Under the pieces are notes generated by a model. The model ran no database searches, had not been told where the DNA came from, and saw only the letters and a program-made list of their open reading frames with translations. Made by a program: the position numbers and the translations under genes. From Epinephelus fuscoguttatus (Eukaryota; Chordata; Actinopteri; Perciformes; Serranidae), in the NCBI RefSeq assembly GCF_011397635.1, contig NC_064754.1, positions 37,763,543 through 37,827,542 on the forward strand: 64,000 bases of DNA, read 5' to 3'. Positions within the stretch are counted from its first letter, which is position 1; each line of letters starts with the position of its first letter. Shown piece by piece: positions 10,955 to 23,769 of the stretch.

Positions 10955-13900
10955 ATGCAGGTTGGTGGTGGACAGTCACTCTGGATATACACTCTGCTAA
11001 TCACTTCTCTACAACTTTGGGGTAAGTACCATGCTACAGGTGTTTCTATTCTCATCGTTATTTCTTTTTTTTTGTCTAAAAACTGAAAGATATATAATAT
11101 TGTTCTACCAGAAATGTGTATTTAATGATTTCTTTGGGTTTAAGAAGTTGTAAACAATGGGGAAACTGCCAGTAAATATTTTGTCATGAACACAAACATT
11201 TCTATCTGTTCTAAATTTATTTTAAATTTACCAAATATTTAAGATAAAGGCAATTCCTCTATTTCTTGTTTTATGTTCAGTTGTAATTTTCACATCAGCT
11301 GCAATCACAGATTTGGTACAAAGTGAACGTCACCACATGTCGCAAATACAGCAGTGTTTTTTGTATTTCTGCTGTACTGTTGCTGCACTTCAAAGGAAAT
11401 TTGTGAAATTCAACTGAATCTTACTGGATGTTATACCTTTCTCTGTCCTGCTTAGGAAGACTTTCAGCTTCCACTTCCTCTCCCGCTCTTCCGGCTCCTA
11501 AACTTGACATCTATTCGAGGTCAAAGGGCTCAGTGGTTCTGGTCTGTCGGGCCCCAGAGGGCCAACAAGGGTTTCATTTCATGTTGTACCGAGACAGAGA
11601 CAAGGTGAATCTTTTTATGTAATGTTTTCTGTTGTGTCTTCCACTGGGCTCCTGTGGTTTTATTCTTTTCTGTGTTTCTCTCAATCATTGAGGTGGACTC
11701 TCAGGAGCTGCAGTCTGGTACTCAGGAGGCTCAGTTCACTGTGACAGTAAAGGAAGAGGATTCAGTCCGCTTCTTCTGCTGTCTGTACAAGGACCAGGGT
11801 GGTCGTTACAGTTTATTCAGTCACTATTTGCAGGTGGAGCAGCCAAAAGGTGTGTAAATTTAAAAAACAACAACAACTTGACCCTCAGTTTACTGATGGA
11901 AGCTTTCACTCTGGCAAAATGATAAAAACATTTTGAATTTCAACCTTAACTCTGGTCTAATATACAGGACAACGCAGAGAGAACATGTGGTCTGGGCTGT
12001 ACCTTTATATCTTATGAGCAATAGAGTTTGCAGAGTCAATCTGTTCAGTCTGCACCCAGTAGTGATTCTACATGTGGTATAAAATAACAAACACTCCCAT
12101 CCGCCCCTCTCCAACCCTTAACACACATTGCTGCATGCAGGTGCTCTCTGTGGTCTCTTATTGTCCTCTGCTCTGTGGGTGTGTGTTGTGGTAGTTACAT
12201 CCTGCACTTCATATAGAAACCACACACCCTGACACACACAAAAACATCAAACACAGTGTGTACTGGCTCACAGGGTTAACGGTTTGAGAGGAAAGTTTGG
12301 CTAGCAACTGTGGCATATAAAGGTTCTTAGCATTATTGTAGGTTTTACTGACTTTTCTGCCAAGAAATGAAATATGTAAAAGTTACGAAGCCACAAAAAT
12401 ATAAAGATAGCTGTTTCTTTTTCATTTCCCTTTTCCAGATGCTACCCCCACACGCTCTGTGCCCTCTTTCCCTCCTCCAGTCTTGTCTGTGGAGCCCTCA
12501 ACCGGTGTGGTGAAACGTGGGGAGGTGCTAACCTTCAGCTGCTTGGTCCCAAATCTGCCCCAGTCTCAGTCAACCTATAACAAGAAACCAGTTACCTTCC
12601 TTTTGCTGAGAGCCTCTGAGCGCACAGCGGCAACATCTATCATACTCCAGCCTCAGGCCAGTCAGGTGTCTAACCCCGAACCCCAGCCAGGAGTCTTCAC
12701 CGTGGGGCCAGTGAGGGGAGATGAGGGGGGTGCATACACCTGCCTCTACCAGATCGCCAAAAAACGGGGATTGGTAAATTCAACTGTCAGCAACATGGTT
12801 CAAGTTACTATTACAGGTGAGGTGCACATGAATTTTTACCCTGGAACAGCATCTGTGTTGTTTAACTTGTTACTGCTGACTTCCTTTAAATCATTACTAA
12901 AATGTTTATAAACCTAATTTACATTGAGTGGATTTTTCTTCTGGTGAATTTGGTATATCTCAGTCAATTCAACTAGTTTTATTTGCATTTTTCCCAAAAT
13001 ATTATAATCTTTTATTGTTCTGGGATGTTTTGTTTTATATATCTTTTGACATTGTTTTGTGTTTTGGAATTAGATACTTGAACTATGATTATGCTGGCTG
13101 AAAATATTCCAGTTAGTTTAATTAATTACTGTATGCATGAATAAAATCAATAAAGGAAGTGAATGATAATGAGCATTTGTCAACAGATTTTAATGGAAAC
13201 TATTTCATTGCTCACAAATGTTGTAATCAAGGCTCCAACTAACAATTTCGTTATTTCTCAAAGCTCAACTTGAAATATTTTAATTGCTTGTTTTGTCTGA
13301 ACAGCAGTCCAAAACTCACAAACTACTGTGTTTACATCTTACAAGAAAGCATATACATCTAACAAATTAGAGCCTTACGAATTAGCGCCCTAACCGATAA
13401 GGTTAGGGAAAGAATCACAGTTGGGCGTCATTGTGTTATGCACTTCACTTAACATAAAGCTACATAGGTTAGGTTTTAGGAAAAGAATCATGGTTAGACA
13501 TTGTAACATTATGCACTTAACGTTAAGTTATGAAGGGGAGGCTTCGGAAAAGAACCATGGTTAGACACTATAACTTTATGCACTTAACGTTAAGTTACAA
13601 AAGGTAGGTTTCGGAAAAGAAACGTGGTTAGGTGTTGTAACGTTATGCACTTAACTTTAAGGGTACGTTTAGGAAAAGAATCATGGTTAGGTGTTGTAAC
13701 GTTATGCACTTAACGTTAAGTTATGAAGGGTAGGTTTAGGAAAAGAATCATGGTTAGACGTAACGTTATGCACTTAACACAAAGTTACGAAGGGTAGGTT
13801 GTCTTTGTTTGTCCCATCCATCATTCCAACCTGCCTTCCTTACTGGGACTTTCCCTCTCTATACTACTTCCATCTTTTCTCCTGTCAGCACATTGGTTAC

Positions 13901-16900
13901 GTGCACACAGACTTCACGATTACATGGGTTATATACGAATTCTAGTGCATTACTTTTCATTGTACAAACAATGTAGGAGAACAGCCTGATCATATAAAAC
14001 AAGCAACAGATATTCACTAGTTTTTGAAAAGCTAAAACAAGTTTTTTTGCTGAAAGATTAAATGATTAATTGATTATCAAAATTGTTGGAAGAGTTATTT
14101 TCTGCCCAACAATAAATCAGTTAATAATTACATTTCCAGTTCTGACACCTTGTTTATCCAGTCTAGACACATGATTTATCAACACCTTTCACTAATGTTT
14201 CCTTTGATTTTGTTGGTTGCCAGATGTGTTGCCAGTCCCGACCCTTGTCCTCCAGCAGGACACAGACGTGTGGCATCTGCTCTGCACTGGGTCTCCTGCT
14301 TACCCCAGCGCTGTGTTCTCCCTCTACCTGGCTGATAATAAACTTGCTGTTGCCACTCACCATGCCACCTTGATCCAGCATCAGGCCGCCTTCCCAGTGC
14401 CTGTCCAGGAAGCTCCAGTGGCTTTGTACGAGTGCCAGTATGATGTCCTCCTAGGAGGGAAATGGAGCAACTCTGAGCGCAGCCTCCCTTTGGCTGTAAC
14501 CAAAGGTGCAGATTTACAGTTGTTCTGTATGTGTTTAGTTTATTTGAGTGCTACATGACACAATATATAACTGTGTGCTTCTTTTATCATCTTCTAGGAA
14601 ATCCCCCTCCTCCATCAACAGGTAGACCTTAAATAACATTATTTTATATGTAGTTTTATCTATTATGAATTTTGAGCTGCAGAAAGTTAAAGAAAGAAAG
14701 AAGACTTATACTCCAGTGACCATGAATGAAAATATTTCATATATCTCACAATAATGCTGGTGTGATGTCTGCAGATTGGTCCGGTGTTGACTGGCCTCTC
14801 ATACTGGGCTCTTTCTCTGCTGTGGTATTGTTCCTCTGCTCAGTGGCACTCGTGGCTGTGGTGGCACACCGGAAAGGTACTTCACACATGAATCTTCACA
14901 TTCTCACATGATATACCGTCACAAATAGTCTTCCGTTGTGAAACTTACTATTTCCTCTCTTTCCTCTAATTTCAAGTTAAAGCAGCGGCTGAGGAGAAGA
15001 AGAAAAGGTATTGTGTTTTTAGTGCTCATGAGTCTTAAAGACCAGTAAATGATCACTGTGTTTGTATGTCCAGAATATTTTTGTCTTTCTAAATTTCATA
15101 AATTCATCATAAATGATTAAGACAGCGTGACACATGAGCAACATTTAGAGGCAGTGTTAACCACAAATATTTTCCATGAAGTATTCTGAACATGCAGTTT
15201 AAAATAGCTCAGAATTAGCTTGAACATGATATGTAGTTTAAAAATGTATAATGGTAAGCAGAGAAAAGTAGGTGCACTTTAATAATAACTCTCCAAAATA
15301 CATGTGACATTATAAGCTTGCATTTACACAGCATTGCTTTGAGGTTATGTAATTGATTTTCATATGACTTGGTACATAAAACTCCTTATTGCATTGCATA
15401 TAAATTGGTATTTTGGTATAAAGTGTTGCTGTGTTGAACTGTTTCAGACAGGAAGCACAGTTCTGGACTCAAGTTCACGCGAAGGATCATGTTGTCGGTG
15501 AGTTCATGATCATATTTATAACTTGTTAAAGGTCCAGTGTGTAGGATTTGATGACATCTATTGGCAGAAGTGGTAGATGATATTCATGAGAATGTTTTTT
15601 GCTAGTTTATAGTCACCTGAAAATTAGAATCATTGTGTTTTTGTTACCTTAGAATCAACCGTTACACACGGTGCAAGTCTTCTTTGTTGTTTCTATGGTA
15701 GCAAAGAACCAAAAAATCAAACACCGGCTCTAGATAGGGCCATTCGCATTTTTGCATTTCATGTCTGCCACTGTAGTTCTCCTACAAGCTTGGCACACGG
15801 AAGAAGGTTTTAAGTCTGCAACCCCACCACTAAATGCCACTAAATCCTACATACTAGACATCTAACGCATTTAACGGCCTATCAATTCAATTCTCTTTGA
15901 TTCCTTTGAGGTGATTTTAATATTTCTGCAGTATATTGCATGGAAATAAAGAGAAATACTGACACAAACCACTGCTTGATAATGTGCTTGTTTTTCTTCT
16001 TCTTTGTTTTGCAGATCTTACACTCCCACGTGCAGGCTTCACATCTCAGGTAGTTATTAAATCAATACCCCATTTACCAATTGCAGTAAAAATTATTGGA
16101 TTTTCAGCTATGATTAAGCAAAAGCTTCCTTTTTGCCTCTGCACTTTCTTATTACAACACTTCGAGGTAAAGGATACGGTTGGCTGGCTTTTTATTATTG
16201 TCAGAAAATTCCTTGAATAGATCAAAACCAACAATGTGTTAGTCTATCACACACTCTTTCTGATTGTCTCAGACTGTCTGTGGCATTCAGCCTCAAACCC
16301 ATTAGTTCCTGATAAAGATATGAATCTAAAACAGCTGGACACAGCAGTCCTTGGCAAATGGTACTCAAATAAGAGCAAATAGTGCATTTTTTGGAGACAA
16401 AAAAAAAAAGCAGTGGATTCATATAAATGTGATGGTTTGAGTATTTACAGCAGCAGAATGTTTAGATACACAGTATTTGTTCAATTCATAGCTGGTTTTG
16501 ATCTTTAAAAGAGATCTGTTAACAATAACAAAACCATAGAATAAGACCAGACTTATCCTTTAAGAATGTTAAACGTTGCACTGACAACAGTATCCATTTT
16601 GACACAGGTCATGTGCAGTTTCCTGACATTAACCTTCCTCTTTCTTGTGGTATTTTTGTGGCCTCTACAGTATGTTTCTCCTGTAGGTTCACTTGGACGA
16701 ACACTGTAAACTTCCCTGATCCCTTTGCTGTAAACAAACACACGCACATACATGCACACACAGACACACATGTACACGCACACACACTGCCATTCACCAA
16801 GCATACTGTCAACCCACACATATTCCTCGATAGTGCTAGCACAGGGTTTGGGTCTTCCTCTCATTAGCTGCAATCACTTTCATTAATTAGCTCAATGAAG

Positions 16901-19900
16901 GGCTCTCATTAAACTAAAGGCTCTCTCCAGGCGCTCTCTTTTTCTCTGTGCACTGCTACTGAACAGCCATCTTAGATAACAGACAGACACTGTCATCTCC
17001 AGCTGATGGAAAAACTAACCAGCTGTCATGAACTGAATATTTAATCTCAGATGTGTCTTGGCAGATCTGGAGTGTCCTTGTCTTACCTTCTACCTAAAGA
17101 GCAGCAATTTCACCAAGGATAGCAACTATTTGGGGCATATTTTTGTCAGTTATCTCTTGTTTTACTACACACAGTCACTGCACAGCAAAGAGACATGCAG
17201 TTTTTCAGTTTTCTTTTTATCATTACTCTGTCAAACAATGGCACTTCCAGAAAATCTACCGAAAATCTTGGTGTGGCACATCAAAACCAAAATCCATAGC
17301 TGAATTTCAAGAACTCTGTTATGCTGCTCTGGTCTATAGGCTTGTTGAAACCTATGCCCATGTGAGAGTTAAGGAATCACATACTGATATACTTTGTTTT
17401 ACTATTTTACAGTTAATGTAAAATAATAAAACAATAAAACACCCCTCAGGGACGCTACTGCCATTAAAGAGAGATCAGCTGGAAGTGTACATTCATCAGC
17501 AGAGAAAGACTTGATTAGACTGATGATGTGAAGCATCTTCATTAAGTGTAGGCCCATAAGAAGAAAGGAGATAGGACAGCATCTCTCTGGAGTCTGAATG
17601 CTGGTGGTGATGAAGTGAAGCCTTTGTGCAATTGATCAAAACTTTTCGCTGACTCTCCGTGGACATACTGGAGGGAATGGTGGTGACTGGGAGGTGTGAA
17701 AGAAATAATTGTGGCTATATTTAAAAAGAAGCATCCAGCTTTAAAGTCTGATTTGCTCTAGGAACGGGGGCAGAAACATCTTTAGTCTGTCACAAATTGC
17801 AGATATAGTACCTAACTTAACTGATAGCGTGAGAAAGAAGAAGTGACAGATTAGTTTAGAACAAGAGGAGAAGCATAATGTAAGAGACAAGATATTCCTT
17901 ATTTGGTTTTTGCTAAAGCGTGATTTAAATAATCGCTAAACAATTATGCTGGAGATGAAGAATGCAGGCCTCATCATGTTCTGGGAGTATCAGAAATGGG
18001 AAATGTTTAATGTGATGTCTCAGCATTGATGACAGTGATACTACGTTGTGAAATACCCAGTCTAGTGTGTTGAACTGTATTTTTTTTTTATCACTTATTT
18101 TTTATTGATAATTTCTACATTCACACACATACAAGACATACATGAACAACCCACAATCAATACAAAATAAGAATAATATTTGTTTGGGAGTTACAGTTTA
18201 AGTTGTTCATCCTTTGTCATAGTGTCTTCATCTAGATCAATTGGTTCTGTCTGTCATCTTTGTTGCTGTTTTTGGTTTTGAATAATGTCCATTTCTCCCA
18301 TTTTTCTTCCAGCTGTGTTTGTTGTAGTCTCAGGCCATGTGTCAGTTTTTCCATTGTGTAAATTTCTTCTACTATCCCAATCCACCGATCCTGACAAGGA
18401 GGATCCACTTTACCCCATTTCCTCGTAATAGCTTTCTTACTGGCTATCAACAGTATTTTGATCAAATATCTATCCCTTACTCTTATTGTCTCTCTTATAG
18501 AATTAAAATTACAGAGATATAGTACCATGTAGCTCATAGGAATATCATACCCCAGTATCTTTTGTATAGTTACGTGTACAATTCTCCAAAACTTCAGTAC
18601 TTTATGGCATTTCCAAAATATGTGTGAGTGGTCTGCATCCACTACTCCACATTTCCTCCAACATGGGAAGTCTGTGCACTTATACTTATTCTTGACCTTG
18701 GGTGTAATGAAAAAACGAATCAAATTTTTTAGGAAAATTCCCTCCATATCCGCGAATTGGTGGATGTCTGGAGTTGGAGTTTTCCACATATCTTTCCAAT
18801 CCTCATCCGATATTTTCCCGTTAAATTCTGATTCCCATTTTTCTTTTATTTACTTAGTTGAGTGTTTATTCGTCATCAATTTTTGGTATAAGGCAGATAT
18901 GATTTTAATTTTTTTCCATTGTAGGAATTTATTATAATTTGAATTACACCATTCATTTCCACGGAGGGATCCATCCTGATTTCTTTTTTGTAATAGTCTC
19001 TTAATTGTAGGTACCTGTAGAACTCATGCTTATCTAAATCATATCTGTCTTTCATGTTCTGGAAACTCTCCAGCTCCCCATCCTTCTGTAAAGTGTACCA
19101 TGCTGTGACTCCCTTGTTTACCCACCATTTGAATCCTTTATCATACACTGCTGGTTTAAAATTACTGTCAAATGCTACCCATCTAAGCACATTTGTTTCT
19201 TTCTTTATCCTGTACTTTTTTAGTAATCTGAACCATAATTCCAGTGTTGGGTATTCTCCAAACTTTTTCTCCATGTCTTTCCACTTAGCTGTATAATCTG
19301 GTGTGCACCAGCATATAATATGCCTTAACTGGGCAGCATAAAAGTATTCTCTCAGTTTTGGGAGACCCATACCCCCTTTATCTTTTGGTAGCTGGAGAGT
19401 TTCACACCTAACACTAGGTTTTTTGCCTCCCCAAATAAACCTTGATATTGTCTTGTCCCAAGTCACAAATTGCGATAGGGGGACCTCTATTGCCAAGGAC
19501 TGGAATAAATAAAGAAGTCTTGGTTGTACATTCATTTTGATAGTCTCGATTCTTGAGTTAAGATCTAGGGGTAAAGTAGACAATCTTTCAATGTCTTTTT
19601 GTATCTCTTGACTTATCTTATTATAATTTGCTTTGTAAAGTTTAGATAGTCTTTTAGTGATGGTAACCCCCAGATATTTAATTTTCTTTATATTCCAGCT
19701 GAAGTGATACAATTCCTTAATCTCTTTTGATGGGGTGTAATTAAGTGTTAAAATTTGTGTTTTTGAGCCATTAATTTTATATCCCGAGTGATAACCGTAC
19801 TTTTCTAGAAGATTCATCAATACAGGTAGTGATTTATATGTTGAACTGTTTTATTTTTTGATACCCAGACACAGGGAAACTTGTTAGAAAAAAAGCAGTG

Positions 19901-20081
19901 GTATGATATTAAGTATGCCACAGGAAAGACATTTTTCTGAGATCTTCAACAGCTTGTGTGTTTGTGTATGTTTTGTGTGCAGGAATGGGCCAATATGGAC
20001 ACAACTACAGGGACAGGGTCCAGATCCCCTTTATGGAACTCGCTTTCCACATTCACAACTCCGATCCATCCGATCTATTAG
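10955..20081 (+). CDS. hide1: HIDE1-like immunoglobulin-superfamily membrane receptor, 11 exons
   Basis: Proposed coding exons: 10955-11021, 11456-11604, 11693-11849, 12439-12816, 14224-14505, 14598-14621, 14775-14876, 14977-15007, 15448-15497, 16015-16049 and 19983-20081. All junctions are GT-AG and all phases agree, giving 1374 nt and 457 residues with a TAG stop. Exon 1 encodes a signal peptide (MQVGGGQSLWIYTLLITSLQ). An in-frame upstream ATG at 10865 is possible. Exons 2-3 form Ig domain 1 (Cys in VLVCRAPEG and RFFCCLYKD), split by a phase-0 intron. Exon 4 is Ig domain 2 (FSCLVPN, YTCLYQI; one NST sequon) and exon 5 is Ig domain 3 (LLCTGSP, YECQYDV), both flanked by phase-1 introns. Exon 7 is a membrane helix (about residues 358-380), then a basic HRKVK stop-transfer and a tail of about 70 residues with no ITIM or ITAM. 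Domain 3, the helix and the tail motif FWTQV resemble HIDE1 (C19orf38), whose human form has one Ig domain. The orthology is by eye. Another Ig receptor family is possible. The last exon's reading frame is the least certain part. Confidence 0.65.
13385..13800. repeat. Minisatellite with an approximately 80-bp unit in HIDE1-like intron 4
   Basis: Five to six tandem copies of a unit containing 'ggaaaagaatcatggttag', 'gtaacgttatgcacttaac' and 'gttaagttatgaagggtagg' are visible with point changes between copies. A diverged relative of the same unit is at 25.2-25.8 kb, followed in both places by a similar flank ending 'tatacgaattct(a/g)gtgcattactttt'. The arrays are therefore part of a dispersed element and not independent local duplications. 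Confidence 0.85.
15526..15864. mobile_element. Non-autonomous DNA transposon (MITE) with terminal inverted repeats
   Basis: The left end ttaaaggtccagtgtgtagg and the right end cctacatactagacatctaa are imperfect inverted copies of each other. The left end starts with TTAA, which suggests a piggyBac-type target site. The right-hand TTAA has decayed to CTAA. The 340-bp interior has no ORF. It sits in intron 9 of the HIDE1-like gene. Confidence 0.75.
17250..17425. repeat. Dispersed repeat, copy A of three
   Basis: Shares the words 'cacatcaaaaccaaaa', 'agctgaatttcaagaa' and 'gagagttaaggaatcacat' with segments at about 32300-32450 and 37790-37975. It is an interspersed element of unknown family within HIDE1-like intron 10. 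Confidence 0.7.
18079..19838 (-). mobile_element. 5'-truncated L1/Tx1-type LINE, ORF2 C-terminal part
   Basis: Two minus-strand reading frames (18876-19820 and 18232-18789) encode the region after the reverse-transcriptase core of an L1-like ORF2. Visible motifs are KIKYLGVTI, the ISRFIWGGKKP block, GGMGLPKLREY, and near the C-terminus a CCHC-like CWRKCG...HSHIFWKC. The two frames are separated by a stop and frameshift near 18790-18876, so the copy is dead. The plus strand shows a T run at the element's 3' end (18080-18090) and the 11-bp repeat tgttgaactgt on both sides (18068-18078 and 19839-19849), the expected target-site duplication. It inserted into the last intron of the HIDE1-like gene, antisense to it. 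Confidence 0.88.
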
Positions 20082-20629
20082 AAATGTTTGTTTTTTCTCT
20101 CTCTCTGTCTTTCTCTCTCTCCATGTGTGTGTTTATACTTTATCTGAGTTTATCAATGTAGCATCAGTTGGAGTTACACAGCAGGACAGGAAGGGCTATT
20201 TCCTCAGTTCCTATTTCATGTGTAGCAGTAAAATTGTACAATTTGACAGGATATGATGTTTGTTTGATCTTACATGTTACTGAGCCAGGGAATCTAAATA
20301 CAAATTGTATTGCTATTATTGTTTGTATCTGTTTTATGAAAACCTAACCTTGTCTCTTACCTATAAGTTTACTTTAAGTTTATTATTGACCTTACGGTTA
20401 CAACAAAACAATCTCACAATGAGGTCTTTTTCCAGAACAATCACCAGAAAAAAAGTGTTGGCATTGTAAACCATAGACGCATTACATTTGCATATTATAT
20501 GTCGTAATTATGCAGAAATGTTGCGTTCCAACTACGCTGTGGTTAACGTGTGGTAAGGTTTATTGCACAAAACCACATGGTACAAAACAGCTGCATTTCC
20601 TGCCACAATACTGGAAAGAAACAGCAATG

Positions 20630-21055
20630 GGTAGCTGCGAAGCATCCATGTTTGGTGCCTAAAAATCAACTGGAAAAATGACAAAGGTTGCTACAAACAG
20701 CCATGTTTGGTGTCTTAAAAGTCACTGGAAAAATCAGTGACCGGTCGCAACAAAAAAGCCATGTTTGATGCCTAAATAGCTGCTGGAAAACTGACAGGTT
20801 GCTACGAAACATCCATGTTTGTTGCCTAAAAAGCCGCAGGAAAATGACAGGTTGCTACGAAACATCCATGTTTGGTGTCTAAAAAGCTGCTGGAAAAACA
20901 GCAGCCAGTTGCTATGAAACACCCATGTTTGGTTTCCTTAAAAAGTTGCTGGGAAAAAAATTACTGGTCGCTACAAAACACCCATGTTTGGTGCCTAAAA
21001 AGCCGCAGGAAAAACGACGTCAGGTTGCTACAAAACACTTATGTTTGCTGCTGAA
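20630..21055. repeat. Minisatellite with a unit of about 55-60 bp
   Basis: About seven to eight imperfect tandem units are seen. Each contains 'ggttgctac(a/g)aaac', 'cccatgtttggtgcc' and 'taaaaagccgctgg' followed by 'aaaaa'. Units vary by substitutions and small indels. ORFs on both strands here (60-66 residues) are repeat artefacts. Confidence 0.9.
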
Positions 21056-21584
21056 TAACAAACACCTCGATATCATACATATGAAACACGCAAATGTAAT
21101 GTATTTGGGGTTTGCAAAAATGTGAAACCAACATTTCTTCTAGCTACTGGGCTGCCTTGAAGTAGCTGAGGAACTCTCCATTACATTACAGGATCTTCAT
21201 CAGTATGATGCAGTTTGAACAGACATCATAGTAGTAGATTGTTTTGTAGAAATCTATATAATCTACCTGTCTGACTGTTAGGCTACACCAAGATTACAAC
21301 TTATTTTGAAGTGCTATCTGCAGATTGGCAGTGTACTCTTGCTTTATCAATTTTATGTCAAATCAAAGTCTGTACACTTTCAAACTATATATTGAACACT
21401 GAGCACTGTTTATGCAGTTACATTGTAATAATAAAGTTTATTTCTATAGCACTTACTGTATCAAATCCAAATATTTCATAGTGCTTTAAAAGGAAAAAAA
21501 TGTATACAAAGTCACATGCACATAATATGTAGATATTAGAATATGTATACATGTAACAGATGTATCACATGCATTCTGTTATGA

Positions 21585-22055
21585 TTTGTCAAAAAAGACT
21601 CAGACTCAGGTAAGGAACAGCATTAAAGGGATATATATTAGGTTTAAGGGGGTGGAGGTGGAGATGAAAAAGGAGATGGTTGGCTGAGGCAGAGGGCAGG
21701 GAGTGTTGGGTAATGGCTGGAGAGGGTGAGGACTGGAGGGAGTGGCGTGGTTAGTTGGAAGGGCTGAGGGAATTGTAGAGGGAGAGCAGGCAAGCTGATG
21801 AGGAGGCTGACCAGTGAAGATGATCCTGGAGCAGAACAGAACAAGATTAGGCAGGGCAAAAACACTCAGTGACTGTGGTAGATATACTGGAGCTTGATGA
21901 GGTTGATGGGAGGCAGGTGTGGATAATCAGCAGTAATCAGGAGCCATGAGAGAGCAGAGGAGTGTCATGCATACAGACACACGAAGACAGGCAGGAGCCC
22001 CCAGGGGAGGGGAAAAACTGAGACTGGGACTGTGACACATACAGAGCATATACAT
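21585..22055. repeat. Interspersed repeat, family not assigned
   Basis: A purine-rich segment containing 'gactcagactcagg...', 'gatgaggttgatgggaggcagg' style text and 'gcaggagcccccaggggagg', ending near 'gactgtgacac'. In style it is close to the segment at 63530-64000. No coding potential is evident. Confidence 0.4.
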
Positions 22056-23741
22056 ACACACATAAATACACACATGCAAACAACAAGGCGATAAATAAAC
22101 AAACAGGCCCTTTTTTTAAGTGATTAAAAAGAACACACTGATTCTGCAAATCAGGCAGGAGTTAAGGTTCCTTGACTGCAAAAGCTTGGTCCTTTTTGGT
22201 CTTACATGTTCAGATGGAAAGAGCAAACAGGTTCGTGCCTAAGGACCTCAGGGCAGAGTAATTCAAAATATTGTGTTGTATTTGTGAAGGAGAAATACAA
22301 CTAATGACACGTAATGAAATTGTCTGGCTGTAGTTTTGCTAAATATTCTGCAGAGGGCACCGTTTAGATATAATTTGGATGTTAAAAACACACCTACAGT
22401 CCAGCACCACACAAAGAGATTTCATCCCTCATAATGACAAAACAGGTTGTGTGTTTAGTGGAACAATGAGTCATCCAGGTGTGTCCACAGTAATGCAACA
22501 GATGCTGATTTGTGCTGCAGCTTATTTATTTACTTTACAATGTAATGATGAGACAAGCACGACCCCTAAAGACATAATGATTGAGCCCTACATCTACAGT
22601 ATATTCGTTGTTTTTTTTTCTACATTGCAAATGTGCTGAGGCTTCAATACTGCGTGAAAGTAAGAAAGTAAAAGGACTCAGGAGAGAGAGAGACACCTCC
22701 CACCTGTTTGTGTAGTTTTTATGGTGGACAATAATTCAGCAGAGAAGGGCTGTCATTGTACTTCAGGAAGCAGCAGAGAGCCAACTCTGTATAAGTAGTG
22801 AGTTTTATTACATTTTACTGGTTTCTATAGCAGCACAAAACTTTCTATCAGTCGCAGAAATACACAGAGGGGGATGTGTTTATTCATGTCTTTTTCAAAC
22901 ACACAGAAAAAACACCCCATGAAAACGTAGATGGATTCAAAGATCACATAGTCTGCTTGATTTGTCATGTCTGAGTCACCGTTTACTCTTCCTGTGCGGT
23001 CACACGCAAGCACACGGGCACACAGTGGAGATATTCAGCTCCAGATAATGGCATTCGGCTGATTTGTTTGAATAAGAGGCAGAATAAATGATAAGAGGCT
23101 TGAGGGATGTGATGAATTTAAGTGGCACCTTAATTTGCACCCATTGCTCTCTGGCTTCTGGCAGCCTCACCCTGTGTGTGCACATTGAACTATGAGTCAG
23201 GTCGATATTAAGTGACAACAGCAATCTTGAAACTCATGATAATTGCCCTTTTAATGCCACCCCATGCTGTGTATTAGCTCAACGAGTGTGTATGCAGAGG
23301 CTGAACATTAAGGTGTGTGCAGACTGTGAGAGTTTTGGCAGCCAGTTTGGGTTTATACTTCAATATCCTCTGATGCAATGCACTTCATTAATTTAGTATG
23401 ACTGAAGGGAGGATTTAGGTTGGGTGGCAAATTGTCTCTTATGATTATCTTTGATAGATTACGACAAAGAAAAACGTTTTTGCTTTTTCCATTTTTCTGA
23501 CCACTTTAGACACATTAGCTTAAGGCCTTTTGATGGCTGACAGTTCACTGCTCTCTGTCAGTAGCTTTACAGTAACACTAAGCAGACAGCCTTATGAAAT
23601 AATTCGCATTTCAAGGGCAAAAGCAAATGTGAGCTGATGAGTGGAATAATTTTGATTTTCGCTCCGTGTTACCTTAAATTTGTGAAGAAAACAGTTTTTC
23701 TTGCAGAGTCTAAAAACAGAGAACATTTTGATGATTTGAAT

Positions 23742-23769
23742 CTAATGGCCACCCTCAAGTGGCCATTAG
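23742..23769. repeat. Perfect 11-bp inverted repeat (hairpin)
   Basis: ctaatggccac and gtggccattag are exact reverse complements separated by a six-base loop (cctcaa). It may be the core of an old transposon fragment. No function is suggested by context. Confidence 0.7.

Noticed and set aside
13385..13800. CRISPR-like direct repeats
   Set aside because: The units are contiguous and there are no unique spacers. This is a eukaryotic minisatellite.
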